Translations under genes and position numbers: made by a program
Notes under the pieces: model-generated
What the model saw: only the letters and a program-made list of their open reading frames with translations
What the model was told of the DNA's origin: nothing
The model's database searches: none
Source: Patiria pectinifera
Taxonomy: Eukaryota > Echinodermata > Asteroidea > Valvatida > Asterinidae
Length of the DNA stretch: 64,000 nt
Reading direction: 5' to 3'
Assembly: GCA_029964075.1 (NCBI GenBank)
Contig: CM057135.1
Location: forward strand, 9,450,863 to 9,514,862
Shown: positions 39,879 to 53,010 of the stretch, piece by piece
How positions within the stretch are numbered: the stretch's first letter is position 1
Layout: every line of letters starts with the position of its first letter

Positions 39879-39904
39879 AAAAAACCACTCCGAGTGGCTT
39901 TTTT
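39879..39904. terminator. Hairpin with A/T runs at the right of copy B
   Basis: AAAAAACCACT, loop CCG, AGTGGCTTTTTT: a compact stem with a single bulged C, flanked by A6 and T6, so it reads as a terminator in both directions. It is 440 bp beyond the last recognisable gene of copy B. Confidence 0.4.
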
Positions 39905-40015
39905 CGTTGTTATTCAAATTAGCTCATTTAAATAGCTGTTTGGTTTGTCATATATCAAAAGGTTTTTACTCAAGGTCCACACAGTTGCAAAGCACAGCAT
40001 GTGTCCATTTTGATC

Positions 40016-40954
40016 CTATTTTAAATTACTTCTAAAATAGTTTACAATATGCATTTTATTTTTTCTGAAGAACGTTAGGGGTAGGCAACAGTGAAGTAAT
40101 TGCGGGTACTTCTTGGTGAGGTCGTAAAATTTTCTGTGTATTTTTGCCCCAGTTCTTTTTATCTTACAATTGTTTTTCAACCAAGTGTTGAAGTTTGCTG
40201 AATTTACCTTCCCCCTTTTCTTATCCCGCCGAAAGGTTTTTAAATGATATTTCCAACCAGTGTCCCATTTTAGCTGCATTTCTGAGAGCCCCATTTTCAG
40301 ACATGTTATAAATTTTACTACATGACTTTATACACCCCTCCAAATCAGATAAACTCTTTCCCATATCAACTACGGTTACGCAACCGTGCCATTACCTCCC
40401 TGTTGCCTGTTATAATTTTCTAATTACAGTCTTTCTAATTACAGGAATGTCGGGCTGATTTACCTCCATCTCGTCAATCTCATCTTCGGCATCAATATAC
40501 ATTTTTTTTAAAAAGGGAAATAGAGGCGGATTGACTGAATCAGGCGTTTGTGATAAAACCTGTTTAAGTTCATCAAGCCGTCCAGTTTCCAAAAGTGCCT
40601 TCGCATTCTTCAACTGCTGAGTCAGCTCTCCTATTTTGGCAACGATCCATTCACCCGCAGTGTTGACCACGGCTGTTTGCCAATGTGACGAAATCTTGCC
40701 CGTATGTAACATCTACAACACTAGATGGACAGTTCATCTGAAGAAAAAAAGAGGAAAATAGGCCTTAATAAGTAAATTTTGTTACACACAAAACATACAG
40801 TAATAATAATAATAATTTGGGGGCTAATCATCCTTACTCGCATCTGGCATGCTGAATTGCGAAAGACGCGACTACAACGCGTTCGGGCCGCTGACACGTA
40901 AAGGCGCCTATGGTTGTCGCCTTTACGCACAAGCCACCCTGACATATTGAGCAC
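40016..40954 (-). other. Cluster of minus-strand ORFs of unknown identity
   Basis: ORFs at 40294-40016 (KWDTGWKYHLKTFRRDKKRG; basic), 40712-40410 (EWIVAKIGELTQQLKNAKAL; helical, then acidic) and 40954-40721. A good 3' splice site (polypyrimidine-CAG) occurs at about 40727 and a GTAAGG donor at about 40834, so they may be exons of one gene. I recognise no domain. They may belong to the same gene as the tyrosine-recombinase fragment upstream or to another element. Confidence 0.3.
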
Positions 40955-41699
40955 CTGATGTATAAAAAATACACGTTATAAGCGTATTATAATTACCTTT
41001 GAAAGTTGGTCTGTTGGTAGTTTAGCTGCCCCGTATTTGGAAATGAAGCTATACAGTGTACAGTGCTGTCGAGGCTTGATATGATTTGATCCCACTGAAC
41101 TCCGCCTTATAAATATAGTCAATCCGACTGGCCATCCGCTGTGAGGGCAATTGGCTTATATAGGAACTAAAATTAGCAACCATTGTTTGCTTCTGACGTA
41201 TGCGATGAGTCATATACTGGCTGCCCCAACTAACAAAAGCAATTCAACACGGCCCATTGAATTTCAATAGGTGTTTACCCAAACTGCAGAAGTGCAATGT
41301 CACCCATAGTCACTTTATATTTTGCAAGTCAGGGTTGAAGTAGACTTGTATGAGTCGTATTTATACAGATTTATTTATTTAACACAAGATCAAAAATGAA
41401 AAATATATCTTAAAAAAAGTTAAGAGACAAAAGCAAGACTGAGAGAGATCTTCAATACGAAAGATGTTTGGGGGTTGGCGCCATACCCCTCCCTGGGAGT
41501 TTTGTCTGGTGGGAGAGTGGGGATTTGGTCCGATGTCCTCCTCCCTTGCGGGTCAAAAAAGGTCAATATTTCAAAAATATTGTACTACCCCCACACCTAT
41601 GGCAAAGTCTGGTACCCGTCCCTCTCCCCTACTACGTTGCCAGTGAATGAGCAGTTAGCAAAGAGGGTCTGTGCCGACATCGAAGTCAGATTGACGGCC
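40955..41699. other. No gene recognised
   Basis: Short overlapping frames near 41464-41714 have no domain. Confidence 0.4.
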
Positions 41700-43641
41700 A
41701 CGTTGTCATTGTAGTCGACGGACTCACGGGTCACAACACTTGCACTTGCAGCGGGAACCCTGCTATACGGCACGGTCGCGATCGCCGTCGAAGCTGTGGT
41801 TGGCCGTGGACCCGGATTGTCATCGGTGAGCGCTGGCAGTGAAGTGTCGTCTGCGGAGCGTCGGCTGAAGTCGGGATCAACCACGTTGTGGAGGGCAGCT
41901 GACATTGTCTCTTTCTGTTGTTGGAGGCATCACAGCAGCAGTGCTTGATGGAGGTTTCGTTTCGGTAACCGAACAATGTCATGATGGTGCGGCTGTCCAA
42001 CCCTGCCTCATTCAGCGTTGTGGTTGCCGTAGCTCTGATGCAATGGTTGGTGTTGGTCAGACTCAAGTCAGCTTCTTTGGAGATGTCCTTCATCACGGTA
42101 CCAATTTTGTTCTTGCCGAGCGGTGCTTTGTAGTGCCATGGATGTGCTTCTACTTCCATTGACGAGTACGGTCGCTGGAAAAAAAGCCTGGCCTGGCCGG
42201 GTGAAGCTTTCTCAGGTACAACTTCAGAACTGCAACGGGGCAGACATCGCTCCCTGGCTGTGCGTACATCCGCTTTTCTCCCTCAAAGTCGTGCTGAAGG
42301 TCACTGGGATGATTTTTTGTTTGCCTCCTTATGCGTCATCGTGACATACTCTTTGCCATCTGCATATGTTTTGAAGGCAAAGGGACCCTACTTCAGGAGA
42401 CCCAAACCCTCTCTGCCTCGTCTGCAGAAGAACAGCTCTGTATAAAACTACACCATTCGCGAAGACACCGCTTGAGAACATCTTTTGCATGTCCCCAGCC
42501 CAGGTGGAACTTTTGTGTTGACTTTGGTCATTTCAATCCCTCTTGAGTCGCTTCATGACTGCTTGGAACAGGTTGTTGGCAGACAAGAATTCTCTATCAC
42601 GCAAGATATTGATTGTGCGGCTGTGAGAACTTGTCAGATGGCGATGGATGGCAGCCCTCATTCCTCTTAAAGACTGTAGTGAGTAGGGTGTTCCATTTTG
42701 TTTTTTTGCCTCAGCGTAGAATCGACGCAGAAGTGAGGCCAACTCAATCACATGGAAACCTTCGAAATTTTGACTTTTACCAACACTCTGACACCCATGT
42801 GTCAATTATGAATTAAATAAACATTTATCAAATTAAGTTTGGAAAACTGAAAATACATGTACATTACAATCCTTTGGTACACAATCATATAGATTAGGGG
42901 GCCTACATTCATTTTATTAATCTTTTTGTAGTAGGCAATGATTTGTTCCGAATAATTTTCTGAGGTTACGCTTACAAGACGTAGGCATGCATGCCCTCAA
43001 AATTGTGAAAATTCAAATACAGATAAAAAGTTGGCCTTACTTTTTTTCGTAGCTTCAATAGGCAGCTTTAGTTTTGCTTCATTTTTTTTAAATTGTAATT
43101 CTGGGGCAATCCTGCTAGGCCTAAATGCTTTGACATTTTGGATAAAAAACAAATAATATTTTTTTTTCATAGAGCCTTTAGTTTTGCTTAATTTTTTTTG
43201 GAGATGAGCCTGACAACTGCAATCATTTGACTTCTTGAACAAATCAAAATAAAATAATGGCTTGATAGCTTTGCTACTTGTATAAAAAAAAAGTCACAAA
43301 ATACCCCCAAAAAGTAAATTTGCCCTTACCATATACCTAAGCAATAAAGTAAAAACAAAAAATCTCTCAGACCTACCTCTGAAGATTTTCACACCCAATG
43401 TTATAACATAAGAGGTGCTCTTCTCATTCGTTTGGCCTTCTAATACTGCAAGCTCTGCATCAGGCTCAAATCTAGCACTTTCAGCTCGATTTTCTTCATC
43501 TTTTTCTTTATTTTTTGCTTCTTGACTAGCTATTTCATTCATTGCCATCAATTCATCCTCGGTGATATCGTCAAAATCAAAAGTAAGGTCAAAATATGCA
43601 TTGGGAATGTAGTCTGACATACTGGATGTGAATTGTACCAA
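41700..43641 (-). pseudogene. Crypton/DUF3504-type tyrosine recombinase gene (QRICH1/ZMYM-like), decayed
   Basis: A first exon at about 43641-43382 (MSDYIPNAYFDLTFDFDDIT ... GVKIFR) ends at a CAGAG|GTAGGT donor. After an intron, 42805-42533 encodes the N-terminal DNA-binding-like part (ELASLLRRFYAEAKKQNGTP; RDREFLSANNLFQAVMKRLK). Frame-shifted middle pieces (GPFAFKTYADGKEYVTM; CPVAVLKLYLRKL) follow. The catalytic end at 42159-41900 (WHYKAPLGKNKIGTVMKDIS; TNHCIRATATTTLNEAGLDS; MTLFGYRNETSIKHC) keeps the H-x-x-R and G-[HY]-R box. Tyrosine recombinases of this family derive from Crypton transposons, and related domains were domesticated in QRICH1 and ZMYM proteins. Multiple frameshifts argue for a dead copy or unfinished element. 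Confidence 0.65.
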
Positions 43642-43689
43642 AGTGTTGAAATAAATTGTGAAAATGTGTTTATATAAAAAATTGATAAA

Positions 43690-44082
43690 AAGCAGACGAT
43701 ATTTTCACATGAACAGGCTTGGTCAAAAGGTTTGCATTTATTGCTCTTTTTTTCCCAATGGTTTTAAATTACAATGTATTTAAAAATGGTTTTAATTATA
43801 ACTATTTTCTTACCCCAAATTTCCCTGAACTCCGAAACCCACTTTTTTCGGGTAACAATTTATCTTCTTTCATGAAAGTAAATAATTCTCGAAATTATGA
43901 CGTCACAACAAAAATAGCGCCGAGAAAGCAGACGATATTTTTACATTAACTTTTCGGGCTTTGCCAAAAACATTATATTTATTAATCCATCGTGTATGGT
44001 TTTAAATTACAACTCATTTAAAAAATGGTATTAATCATGATTATTCTCTTACCCCAAAATTCCCTGAGCTTCATAACCCACC
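43690..44082. repeat. Tandem duplication, about 234-bp unit, split by a transposon
   Basis: Unit 1 starts GCAGACGATATTTTCACAT near 43692. Unit 2 starts GCAGACGATATTTTTACAT near 43928. Both run through TGGTTTTAAATTACAA and CCCCAAA.TTCCCTGA. In unit 1 the text after 'ACCCAC' is TTTTTTCGGGTAACAATTTA. In unit 2 the CACGG transposon starts at that point, and the same text resumes beyond its far end (57913: TTCATTTCGGGGCAACAATT), confirming the insertion site. Confidence 0.75.
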
Positions 44083-44483
44083 ACGGCAGTTCCACATGCA
44101 TAGCGCGCACACACACAAAGGTTCTGTAATGCGTTAGTTCTGTATTTGTGAACTCCAATGATGCCGGTGACGTCACACAACATGGCGCCGTCCAGATACA
44201 GAAAAAACATCGATGTTCAATTCAATTCAATTCAATTCAATTCAATTCACTTTATTTTCCACATTAAAAAAAAGAAGACAATCAGAATTAAATATATACA
44301 AAATAAGTGGATGGAGATCCCTAAAAAGCAATGCTTGTCGAGTAGAGATCCCCAGTTACAATCATACAAAACTATGCAAGTTACACACACAAACAACACA
44401 TAAGGACATAACACCAGACATGAATATGGGAATAACATGCAACCCCGTGAAAAAAGAAAAAAGAAAAAAGAGAAACAATTAAG

Positions 44484-47400
44484 TACTTAAATATTTTTTC
44501 AATAATTTATTTTTGTATTTGTGCTTAAAGAGCGAGAGACTGGAGATATTTTTGAGGGAAAAATCAACCGAGCTCCACATTGGGTAAACTGTTAGTGTTA
44601 AGTTGATGCATGAAGGAGCCCAGCTGAAGAGAGTAAATATCATGAACTTTTAGAGTATTGCAATTATAAAAAAAGTGGATTACTATGCTCATGAAAGTCA
44701 ACGTTGTTAATGATACGTAATACTTTTTTCTGTAATTTAAGGATTCCATTAATTTGTCCAGTACCACTATTGCCCCATGCAAGTATTCCATATGTAATAT
44801 AAGGTACAATAAGGGTATTATACAACTTTATTAAGATATCCTGAGGAAAAGTACATTTTAGCTTGGATATAATACCTATGTTTCTAGAAATAACAGTAGA
44901 AATTTGATTAATATGTTTGTTCCAAGAGAGAGTGTCATCAATATACAAACCTAAGAACTTTAAACAATCAGTTTTTATAATATCTGTATTATCGATACGG
45001 ATTGAAAACGGCTGACAGTACTTCCTATTACTGAATAACATATAGTTAGTTTTTTTAATATTAAGAGACAACTTGTTTGCTTTGATCCAGGCAGATACTT
45101 TTTTTAACTCATAATTAGTCGTATCAAAAAGTACATTTACATCATTGTGGCTGTAAAATAGATTACTGTCATCAGCAAAAAGAATAAAAGAAAATACATC
45201 TGAGGATTTATCAAAATCATTAATGTATACAGAAAATAAAAGGGGACCCAAGATAGAACCCTGTGGGACTCCACAAGATATTTCACCATAAGTAGACTGG
45301 GTTCCATTGATAGATACAAATTGCTGACGGTTGGAAAGATAACTCCTGAACCAGTCCAAGGCAACTCCTCTGATTCCATGATGTTCCAGTTTAGATAAAA
45401 GGATGTCATGATCAACTGTGTCGAAAGCCTTGGACAGGTCCAGGAAGATACCAATTGTAGCAAAGGATGCGTCTAAACCAGTTGTTATTTTGTCAATTAA
45501 TTTAATAATAGCATGTGTAGTTGAATGTTGCGCTCGAAATCCATATTGATTATCCGAAATTATACAGTGTTTGTCAAAAAATTCCATGGTACGTTTATAA
45601 ACAACTCGTTCAATAATCTTAGAAAATGAAGAAAGAACTGAAATTGGTCGATAATTACTTGCCATTGTAGGATTTCCACTTTTAAAAATGGGAGTGATTC
45701 TGGCAATCTTCATTTTCTCAGGCACAATACCAGTTGAAATAGATAAGTTGATAATGAAGGTCAGAGGACAGGAGACTGCCAGAATCACTTGTTTAATCAA
45801 TGTGCTGCTAATTAGATCAAAGCCGGCACTTGTTTTGTTGGGTAAATTACTTACAATATCAACTATTTCTTCTTCTGTAACAGGAGATAAAAAAATAGAG
45901 TTAGAGTTTGGATTTGATAAGTAATCAGTAAAGTTCAGGCCACTAGAATTAATTAGACTAGAAAGATTTTTCCCGATATTTATGAAGTAATTGTTAAAGT
46001 GGTCGGCAATAAATTGAGGATTATTGACGTTAGCACCATCAATATGAATGGTATTTATTTTGGATTGCTGCTTATTATGAATTACACTATTGATAATTTT
46101 CCATGTGTTTTTAATATTACCTTTAACTTTTTGGAACTGTTTATTATAATAGTTGTGCTTTGCAATACGAAGAACGTTAGTAAGTGTGTTCTTATAGCGT
46201 ACGTACCTGGAACGATTAAAATTGGAGGGACTGGCAATGTATCTACGATAAAGCTTATTCTTGTGGCAAATTGATTTGCATAAACTGACTGTGATCCAAG
46301 GGCACTTAGGAGTTAATTTGGATGATTTAGATTTATACGGTTTAGAAGTTATATGTTTGTCTAAACCACCATTAAAAATATCTATAAAATTGTTGAAGGC
46401 TGAATTCGCTTCCCTGGCGTTTAAAACTAAACTCCAATCACATGAAGAAAGTTCATGTTTAAAGTTAGCGAGATTTTCACTTGAATAATCACGAGTCATT
46501 ATATGCTGGGGGTTAAAGCGTTTTAATGTAAATGGACAAGATGTAAATATTGGAAAATGATCAGACAAATCAGTGATAATAATTCCAGATTTTGGTTGGG
46601 GTAAGATGTTTGAAAAGATGTTGTCAATGAGTGTGGCAGATGTGGTTGTTACCCTAGTGGGTTTGTGGATTAATGGCAAGTAAGAAGAAGAGTAAATTAT
46701 ATCCAGAAATTCTTGCGGTTGTCTACTATTGTCTGAACTAAGTAAATTTAGATTAAAGTCACCGGTAATAAAACAGTGTTTATTTGCATTAGTAAGTTGG
46801 TTAAATAAGGTTTGAGAACATGTTCAGAAGTTTTCAGCGTTGGCATTCGGGGCTTTGTAAACAACTCCAATAATTATGTTCTTGGTATTGCATGGAGTAA
46901 TAATCTCAGCAAATATACATTCAAAAGAATCATTACCTATATCATTCAAATCCGATCTGGGAATATAGTGTAAATCTGTGGATAAGTACATTGCGACCCC
47001 ACCACCAATCCTAGCATCTCTGTTTTTGCATACTAACGAATAACCAGGTATATTACATTGATTCATACATGATCTTTCGTTTAACCAGGTTTCAGTCAAT
47101 CCAATAACAGAAAAGTTATGATTTAAGGGATGGAGAAAAGTCTTAAGTTGATCAATGTGTTTAGTTAAACTTCGAATATTTAGATGCAAAAGTGAGAAAT
47201 TATCTGTAGGGTCATGATTAAAATGACTAATAAAATTATCAAGTGAATAATAGCACGAATTTCTGGTAATAGGGTTATCCGGATCTTCATCGATTGGTAA
47301 TTCAAGTGAATCAAGATCAAGGTCGATCAAGGTCTCAAAACTCATTGAATAATTTGTACTTGAATTCAAGTCAGTGATAATTGAATCAAATTCATGAGTA

Positions 47401-47603
47401 TCAAGCCAATTGAATGGGAGGGCAGTGCTGAGACACTGGGGACAAAACCAATTTCCATCCTCCTGGGCTAAATTAAAATGGTCAATAAGATCGAGACTAG
47501 TACATTTCAGGTGAGTCCAAAGAGTACAACAAAAACAATAAATACTATTTTGGTTGTTTTTCACGGGGTTACAGCAAACACTACAGGGAAATTTAATAGG
47601 CAT
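44484..47603 (-). pseudogene. LINE ORF2: PHD-like finger, AP endonuclease, reverse transcriptase
   Basis: Starts MPIKFPCSVCCNPVKNNQNS with a PHD/RING-like Cys/His cluster (CSVC, CFCC, H-LKC, CPQC), then the endonuclease (LLHLNIRSLTKH; GLTETWL; GDFNLN; SDHFPI) and the reverse transcriptase (RPISVLSSFSKIIERV; FLDLSKAFDTVDHDIL; GVPQGSILGPLLFSVYIND; FADD). One in-frame TGA at 46826-46824 separates the N-terminal 259 codons from the rest, in the same frame. The main frame stops at 44664. The typical C-terminal motif (SLSLFKHKYKNKLLKKYLST) follows in other frames to about 44484. So only about three lesions. Confidence 0.85.
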
Positions 47604-48102
47604 ACTACATCAAACAACAATCAAACTTAATAACGAAAAAACATGGACCAACATACAACGTGAACTAGTGAAGTCCGAGAGCAAAATAATCGAATACAAT
47701 ACAATACAAGGAATAAGGTATAACACGAAGAGGAGGGTAAATAAATAAATATCATAGACGTAACAGTAACAAATTACAGTGATTCAACAAGGAATGAAGT
47801 TGCACTCTTTGAAGAAATATGATAACAATCATGATGATTAAAAACAGGAAAAAAAGGCAAAATGTTGATAATAAGATAATAACAATTTAGGAAAAGCAAA
47901 AGAAGTTATAATGAGCTGAAAACAATGTGTTTGATGGTGAAAGGTATGACATGAATTGCAACTTAAAGATAGCAGAGGATGAGATATGCGAAGTAAACAA
48001 GATAAGCAAAACAAAATAGTTGCAACCAAAGTAAGCAAAGTAAGCACGGGAATAAGTTAATGGTATGCAGCATGCATAGGCAATGGATGACATGCATGCA
48101 AC

Positions 48103-49032
48103 TTAAAGCTTGTCAAGCTGAGACATGGCTGTGACAGTTACCTTTCGCTTGTTGGGCAGGAGGCAGACGACTCGTCCATCTGTAGTCCAGGCCTTCTCAA
48201 CATGATGATTAGCTTGTGCTGCTGCCTTGAGCAAGGCTAGACGAGTTGCAGTTAAGCTTTCAGTTAACAGCATGCCGGAGCCCTTGAGCAGACGCTTTTG
48301 CCCAAAGACCCTAGCGCGGTTATAGTAACTGATGAATTTGATGATCATCGGTCGGGGTCGTTGTTTGCCTTTGTTGTCGTGGCTTTGTGTTGGCTTTCCC
48401 AGGCGATGGGCCCGATCAATGTCTTTTATAGCCAAGAAGGCCTTTGTTATGACTCTGTTGAGGGTAGAGATTACGCTAAGTTCGGTACCACTGGGGTCGT
48501 TTGCTTCATCAAGCCTGTGCAGGATGAGGCAGTTTTGCCGGCTGTACTGCTCCAGGTCGTCAACTTTACCCAGTAGCTTGCTGTTGGCTTCATGGTAGGA
48601 AGAACATTTGCGCTCCAGGGCTGAGATAGCGTTGTCCTGGCGATCCGTGACCATCTCCAATGACTGGTACATGTCTTGTTTGACATCAGATCCAAGTGCT
48701 TTGGCTACGTTGGAGATGAGGATGTCCGACTGCCCGCGCTTCTCGACAACCGCGCTGATGTGATCCGGGTTGTCTACCAATTTCGCCACCAGGGCATCTG
48801 CCACAGCTGCAGCGATGAGCTTAAGGATAGATGGGTCCGAGAGAATTGCCTTGGTAAGTGTTGATTTTAGTTCGTCGTCCACAGTGGCCTCGCCGGTTGG
48901 GGTGCTGCCGATGGCGTCATCAGGTTTTGGTTTTGGCGCCATGGCCGGCGAACCGCCGCCATCTTTGTTGGTTTCGTTGGCTGTGCGGGAGGATGATCTA
49001 AGCTTGCCTTTTGCCGTCTTTGGCTCACTCAT
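48103..49032 (-). CDS. LINE ORF1 protein, L1-ORF1-like (intact, 309 aa)
   Basis: MSEPKTAKGKLRSSSRTANE: basic, disordered N-terminus; a coiled-coil region (MYQSLEMVTDRQDNAISALE; LLGKVDDLEQYSRQNCLILH); an RRM-like core (DIDRAHRLGKPTQS; RPMIIKFISYYNRARVFGQK); and a C-terminal domain (LLTESLTATRLALLKAA; WTTDGRVVCLLPNKRKVTVT). This is the architecture of L1-type ORF1p nucleic-acid chaperones and is unusual next to a CR1/L2-like ORF2 with its own PHD finger. The spacer to ORF2 is about 500 nt. Confidence 0.8.
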   Translation of the reverse strand: MSEPKTAKGKLRSSSRTANETNKDGGGSPAMAPKPKPDDAIGSTPTGEATVDDELKSTLTKAILSDPSILKLIAAAVADALVAKLVDNPDHISAVVEKRGQSDILISNVAKALGSDVKQDMYQSLEMVTDRQDNAISALERKCSSYHEANSKLLGKVDDLEQYSRQNCLILHRLDEANDPSGTELSVISTLNRVITKAFLAIKDIDRAHRLGKPTQSHDNKGKQRPRPMIIKFISYYNRARVFGQKRLLKGSGMLLTESLTATRLALLKAAAQANHHVEKAWTTDGRVVCLLPNKRKVTVTAMSQLDKL

Positions 49033-51760
49033 TTTTTACTGATGTCGGTTTAAACTTGTTGTATACCGGCAGATACACACGATGAGCCAAATTTTGGCAA
49101 GATCAGCCACTTCTGGACGGATAAATTGGATACTTTCCTGTTATATTTTAAGAGAGCAATAACACACGTCTTTACATCGCGGCGCCCTCAACGATCAGAT
49201 GTTTCGTCCCAAATAATGTCAAAATTAGACACTTTAGAAATACGTTTTATTATCATAAATGACAGGCAATGACGGGATATGATGTTTTCTTTAGGAAATA
49301 AATGAGAAAGGGGTATAATTTATATGCCAAGGTGTGTTTTAGGGGAATTTTCGCCAACATTTTTGCAATGCCGGATGAATTTATTCGCGTATCGAAGACT
49401 TTTAAAAGCCCTTCAAGAAAAGCGAAACGCAGTTTTTCAGAAGAAATCTTTATGTTGATACCATTATTCATTTATGAAAATAGCCAAATCATATTTTTTT
49501 CTTGGTCGGGTCGACATTTTAAAATAAAATATAGACGTTGAAAGTCAGACTACAATTCCAAAGCTTCGCTGAGAATTCGGGCTGCTGCATCGCTGGTTCG
49601 CGGGTACCAACTGGCCTAGCGCCGCGTGTGTTGTGTACACAAAAGCGCCGTACAACGTGTAAATGTACATGTGTACGTAAAACCATCGCATTTTACGGAC
49701 AATCGCAAGACATTGAATACAATTTAAAAATACATAAAATGCAAAACAGATTACATAGAAATAAAGAACCATCTGTCTTTAGATGAAAACACTCACTGTG
49801 GACAAAATAAACACACAATCCGAAATTCACAAATGTTTAGTGTTGTACAGTGAGTGAGTGAGTGAGTGAGTGTTGTACAGCATATTAAAGCAGCACAATC
49901 ATGACAATCCAAAACCAAGCATGAATTTGCCATCAGTATGAGACACTATATATCCTCTTAGTATTCTGGGGGAAGTTGCTGACAATTAATTGGATCTATA
50001 GCTTAAACAAAACAATAACAAATAGGTTTTTGTTTGGCAATAAACGCATTCTTTATTTCACAACCAATCCACATCATTTTAAAAAAATAGTTTCATTTAC
50101 AGAATTGAAACTTCACAACGGCCATATTTTACAAGTAAACAAAGTGCACATGTAATGCAGGCATGAACTCAACTAGTGAAATCAGGTTTGGCAAGTGATA
50201 AAACTATGAGAAGTCTGAAAAATTCAATAGGGTAGTTGCAGTTGATTCAAGAAAGTGATTCAAAAATTCAACTTTATGAAAGGGCAAATGGATTTAAGCA
50301 TACCCTCACACCTGAAGACAGTAAAGGTTTTTTTTATATTTATTTATTATTAATATTTTGTTGGTGAAAGGAGCTTGCAGTTCAACTGCATTATTTCATG
50401 AGTGGTGGTGATGGCAATTTTAGATTTCAAATTTTCATTTCATTAAAATTTCATATATATACGTGTACACGTACCTGGATGACCTGCACCAGATTTACAA
50501 AGCACTACATCACTTTACAATTTGATGCAAACACAGTCCACTGTGAAGTTCTTTTCCAGTGTGAATGCATCATACTTCGCCAATTTTGTTAAATATTTTA
50601 GAAAAGTTTTCACAAGTACAATCGACGACTCTTTGCTGACTTTTCGACGACTATTTACTGTTCTTTGAATAAATACATAACATGAAAATTCATGTACATG
50701 TACATGTAGTCACCTTTTGTCCTTTGAATACACTACGACGTGTCGCACTTACAGCATATTTTGTGAAATGAATCACAGGATGCGTCATCCTAGGGATAAA
50801 ACGATGCATCGTAGGTTACAATAAGTGTCGTGAAATCAGGTACAGATTGTCATTGTCACTACGAACGACACTCTCGCACCCATGTGTGCGCTGTACGCGC
50901 GCGTGTTTACAGAACCGGGATATTTTGGGTTTTACGAACTGACATCCGCAACAGTGCGGCACTTTTAGAGCGCACCCCGTACATTTTTGTTTTCACGAAC
51001 TGACACCCAAGCATGATGCGGCAATACATCTATCCGTGTACTTATGCGATTATACATGTACACATTTTTCATTAAAAAGCAATTTAATTGGCAAAAATTA
51101 AGATCAGTGTCAGTTCGTGAAACCGAAAATGCATGGGTGCGCTCTAAAAGTGTCGCACTGTGGGGGATGTCAGTTTGTGAAACCCAAAATATCCCGAATC
51201 TGTAAATACGCACGCGTGCAGCGCACTCATGTGTGCGCAAGTGTCAGTCTGTGGTGACATCGACAAGATATATACCATCTGAAATGGCATTAAGGACAAA
51301 ACAGAAACTGTCCTGATCAAAGATTACCTCCAGTTATCTCCTAAATTCCCAAACTATCTCAATTCTCTCAACCCCCCCCCCCGGCAGTAAGATATTCATT
51401 ATGAAATATTTACGTCAACTATGTTATTCAAGCATCTGGGACAGGGAGGCAGCGAACAGACTACACCTACCACTCCCAATTCAGATCACACTAAAAATAC
51501 ATGTACAATGTACATGTACTCCACAGCATGGACTATTTAGAAAGGTTCAGAGTGGGGGTTGGGCTGTTTGAATGAACATGGCCATGTCATGGTCAGGAAC
51601 TGATACGGAGTTCAATCGCAATGGGTGGGTAGTACAGATCAGATGCGGAGGAATGCAAAGCTCGTCCATTATACGCAGCCATGCATGTCGTTGCCATCTT
51701 CAATCTAGAAATAGGAAGAAACTCTTCAAAACCTGAAAGCACAACAAGAATATAACAAAT

Positions 51761-51886
51761 GGTTACACCTGTATGTTTCGACACCCCTATGTTCCGACTG
51801 CACATATTCCTATTCCTAACCCTAACCGGGAGTAACACAATCTGGGTTGTCGGAACATAGGGGTGTCGGAACATAGAGCAGTCACC
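51761..51886. mobile_element. 126-bp MITE with 8-bp TSD (copy 2)
   Basis: Same family as 21200-21331. Flanked by TAACAAAT at 51753-51760 and 51887-51894. The homologous position of transposon copy 1 (about 24955) has a single TAACAAAT-like site and no insertion, which proves the boundaries. Confidence 0.9.
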
Positions 51887-53010
51887 TAACAAATGGAACA
51901 AAGTTAATGGGATATTTTGAGATCATGGTGGCAGCAAATACACCAGTCCTTTTCTGGTGTTGACGTCAATTTGAACATGTGCACATTAGGTTAAATGTGA
52001 CGTAAAAAAATGAAAAGGACAGGTAAAAGGAAGCTTCTCAAAAGCCTCTGTTGAAAATTATTGCCAGGTTATTTTCAAGATTGTTGTCCGTGCCTTATCT
52101 TAAACAACTTTGCTGGGATTTGTCTGGCATTCAATATGAGTGTTAAAAACTATAGAAGATAAGAAAGTTTCATATTTTATCTTTTTTCTATAGGCACAGA
52201 CATACATGTAAACATGTACGTGTACATACATGTACATGTACATGATGTACATGTATGTATATGCATGTACATACATGCCATGATCAATTTCTAAGTAAAA
52301 TAATATCAAGATGCTCACCGATGAAAGTTGTCAAATTTTCTGAAGGTATCCTTCGTCAGGGCAGGGTACGTCAATCATCTGCGTGTCATGGTGGAATGCC
52401 GTACACTCCGCATAAGAAGAAATGTAGGCCAACCTCCTCCTCAGCGTCCGAGAGACAACCAATAGGTCTAGATGGCAAATTAAAGTACACATTCAAGTTC
52501 ATGTACAGTTACGTGATTTTTGTGTTTGTACACAACAAGAACAAGAGCATGCATTGCATGGGTTTCGAGTAAACTCCGTACCCAACAACCACAAGACTGT
52601 TACCAACTCGGTCCCTAACTGACGGGGTCTGACCGTCTGAGACAGCATGGCCAACTCAGTTCCAGGTCAACTTGGCCCTAGGTACAAATGTATAAAGTTG
52701 GTCCAATGTCAACTAAGTCTGAAGTCATTTTAGTCCCAGGTCAAGTTTGAAATTAATGGAAAAAATACTCTACAATTATATGACTGAGGGCGAAAAAGAA
52801 ATAGCCTAATGACGGCCCTCGCAATGTAACCTACAGGCCATGTAGGGCCTACATGTCAAATCCTTTGTTTACGCATTTAGAACATACAGTACACAGTTTT
52901 CTTGAGAAGTTTTCAAGAACATTAATTAAATGAGCAATGTCAGGCTCCTGCCTGCAAAGAATGACCTCCATTCCTCCATCATCATGTTCCTGCATGATGC
53001 ATGCCAGCAA

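Larger units (their letters stand above)
44218..49197 (-). mobile_element. CR1/L2-type (jockey clade) LINE, nearly full length
   Basis: Flanked by GATGTT at 44212-44217 and 49198-49203. The 3' end carries a (GAATT)n tail (plus strand CAATTCAATTC, 44218-44249), as expected for CR1/L2-like elements that end in short repeats instead of poly(A). Two ORFs lie on the minus strand, with a 5' UTR of about 165 nt. Copy 1 of the host transposon has an empty site at about 27450. Confidence 0.9.
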
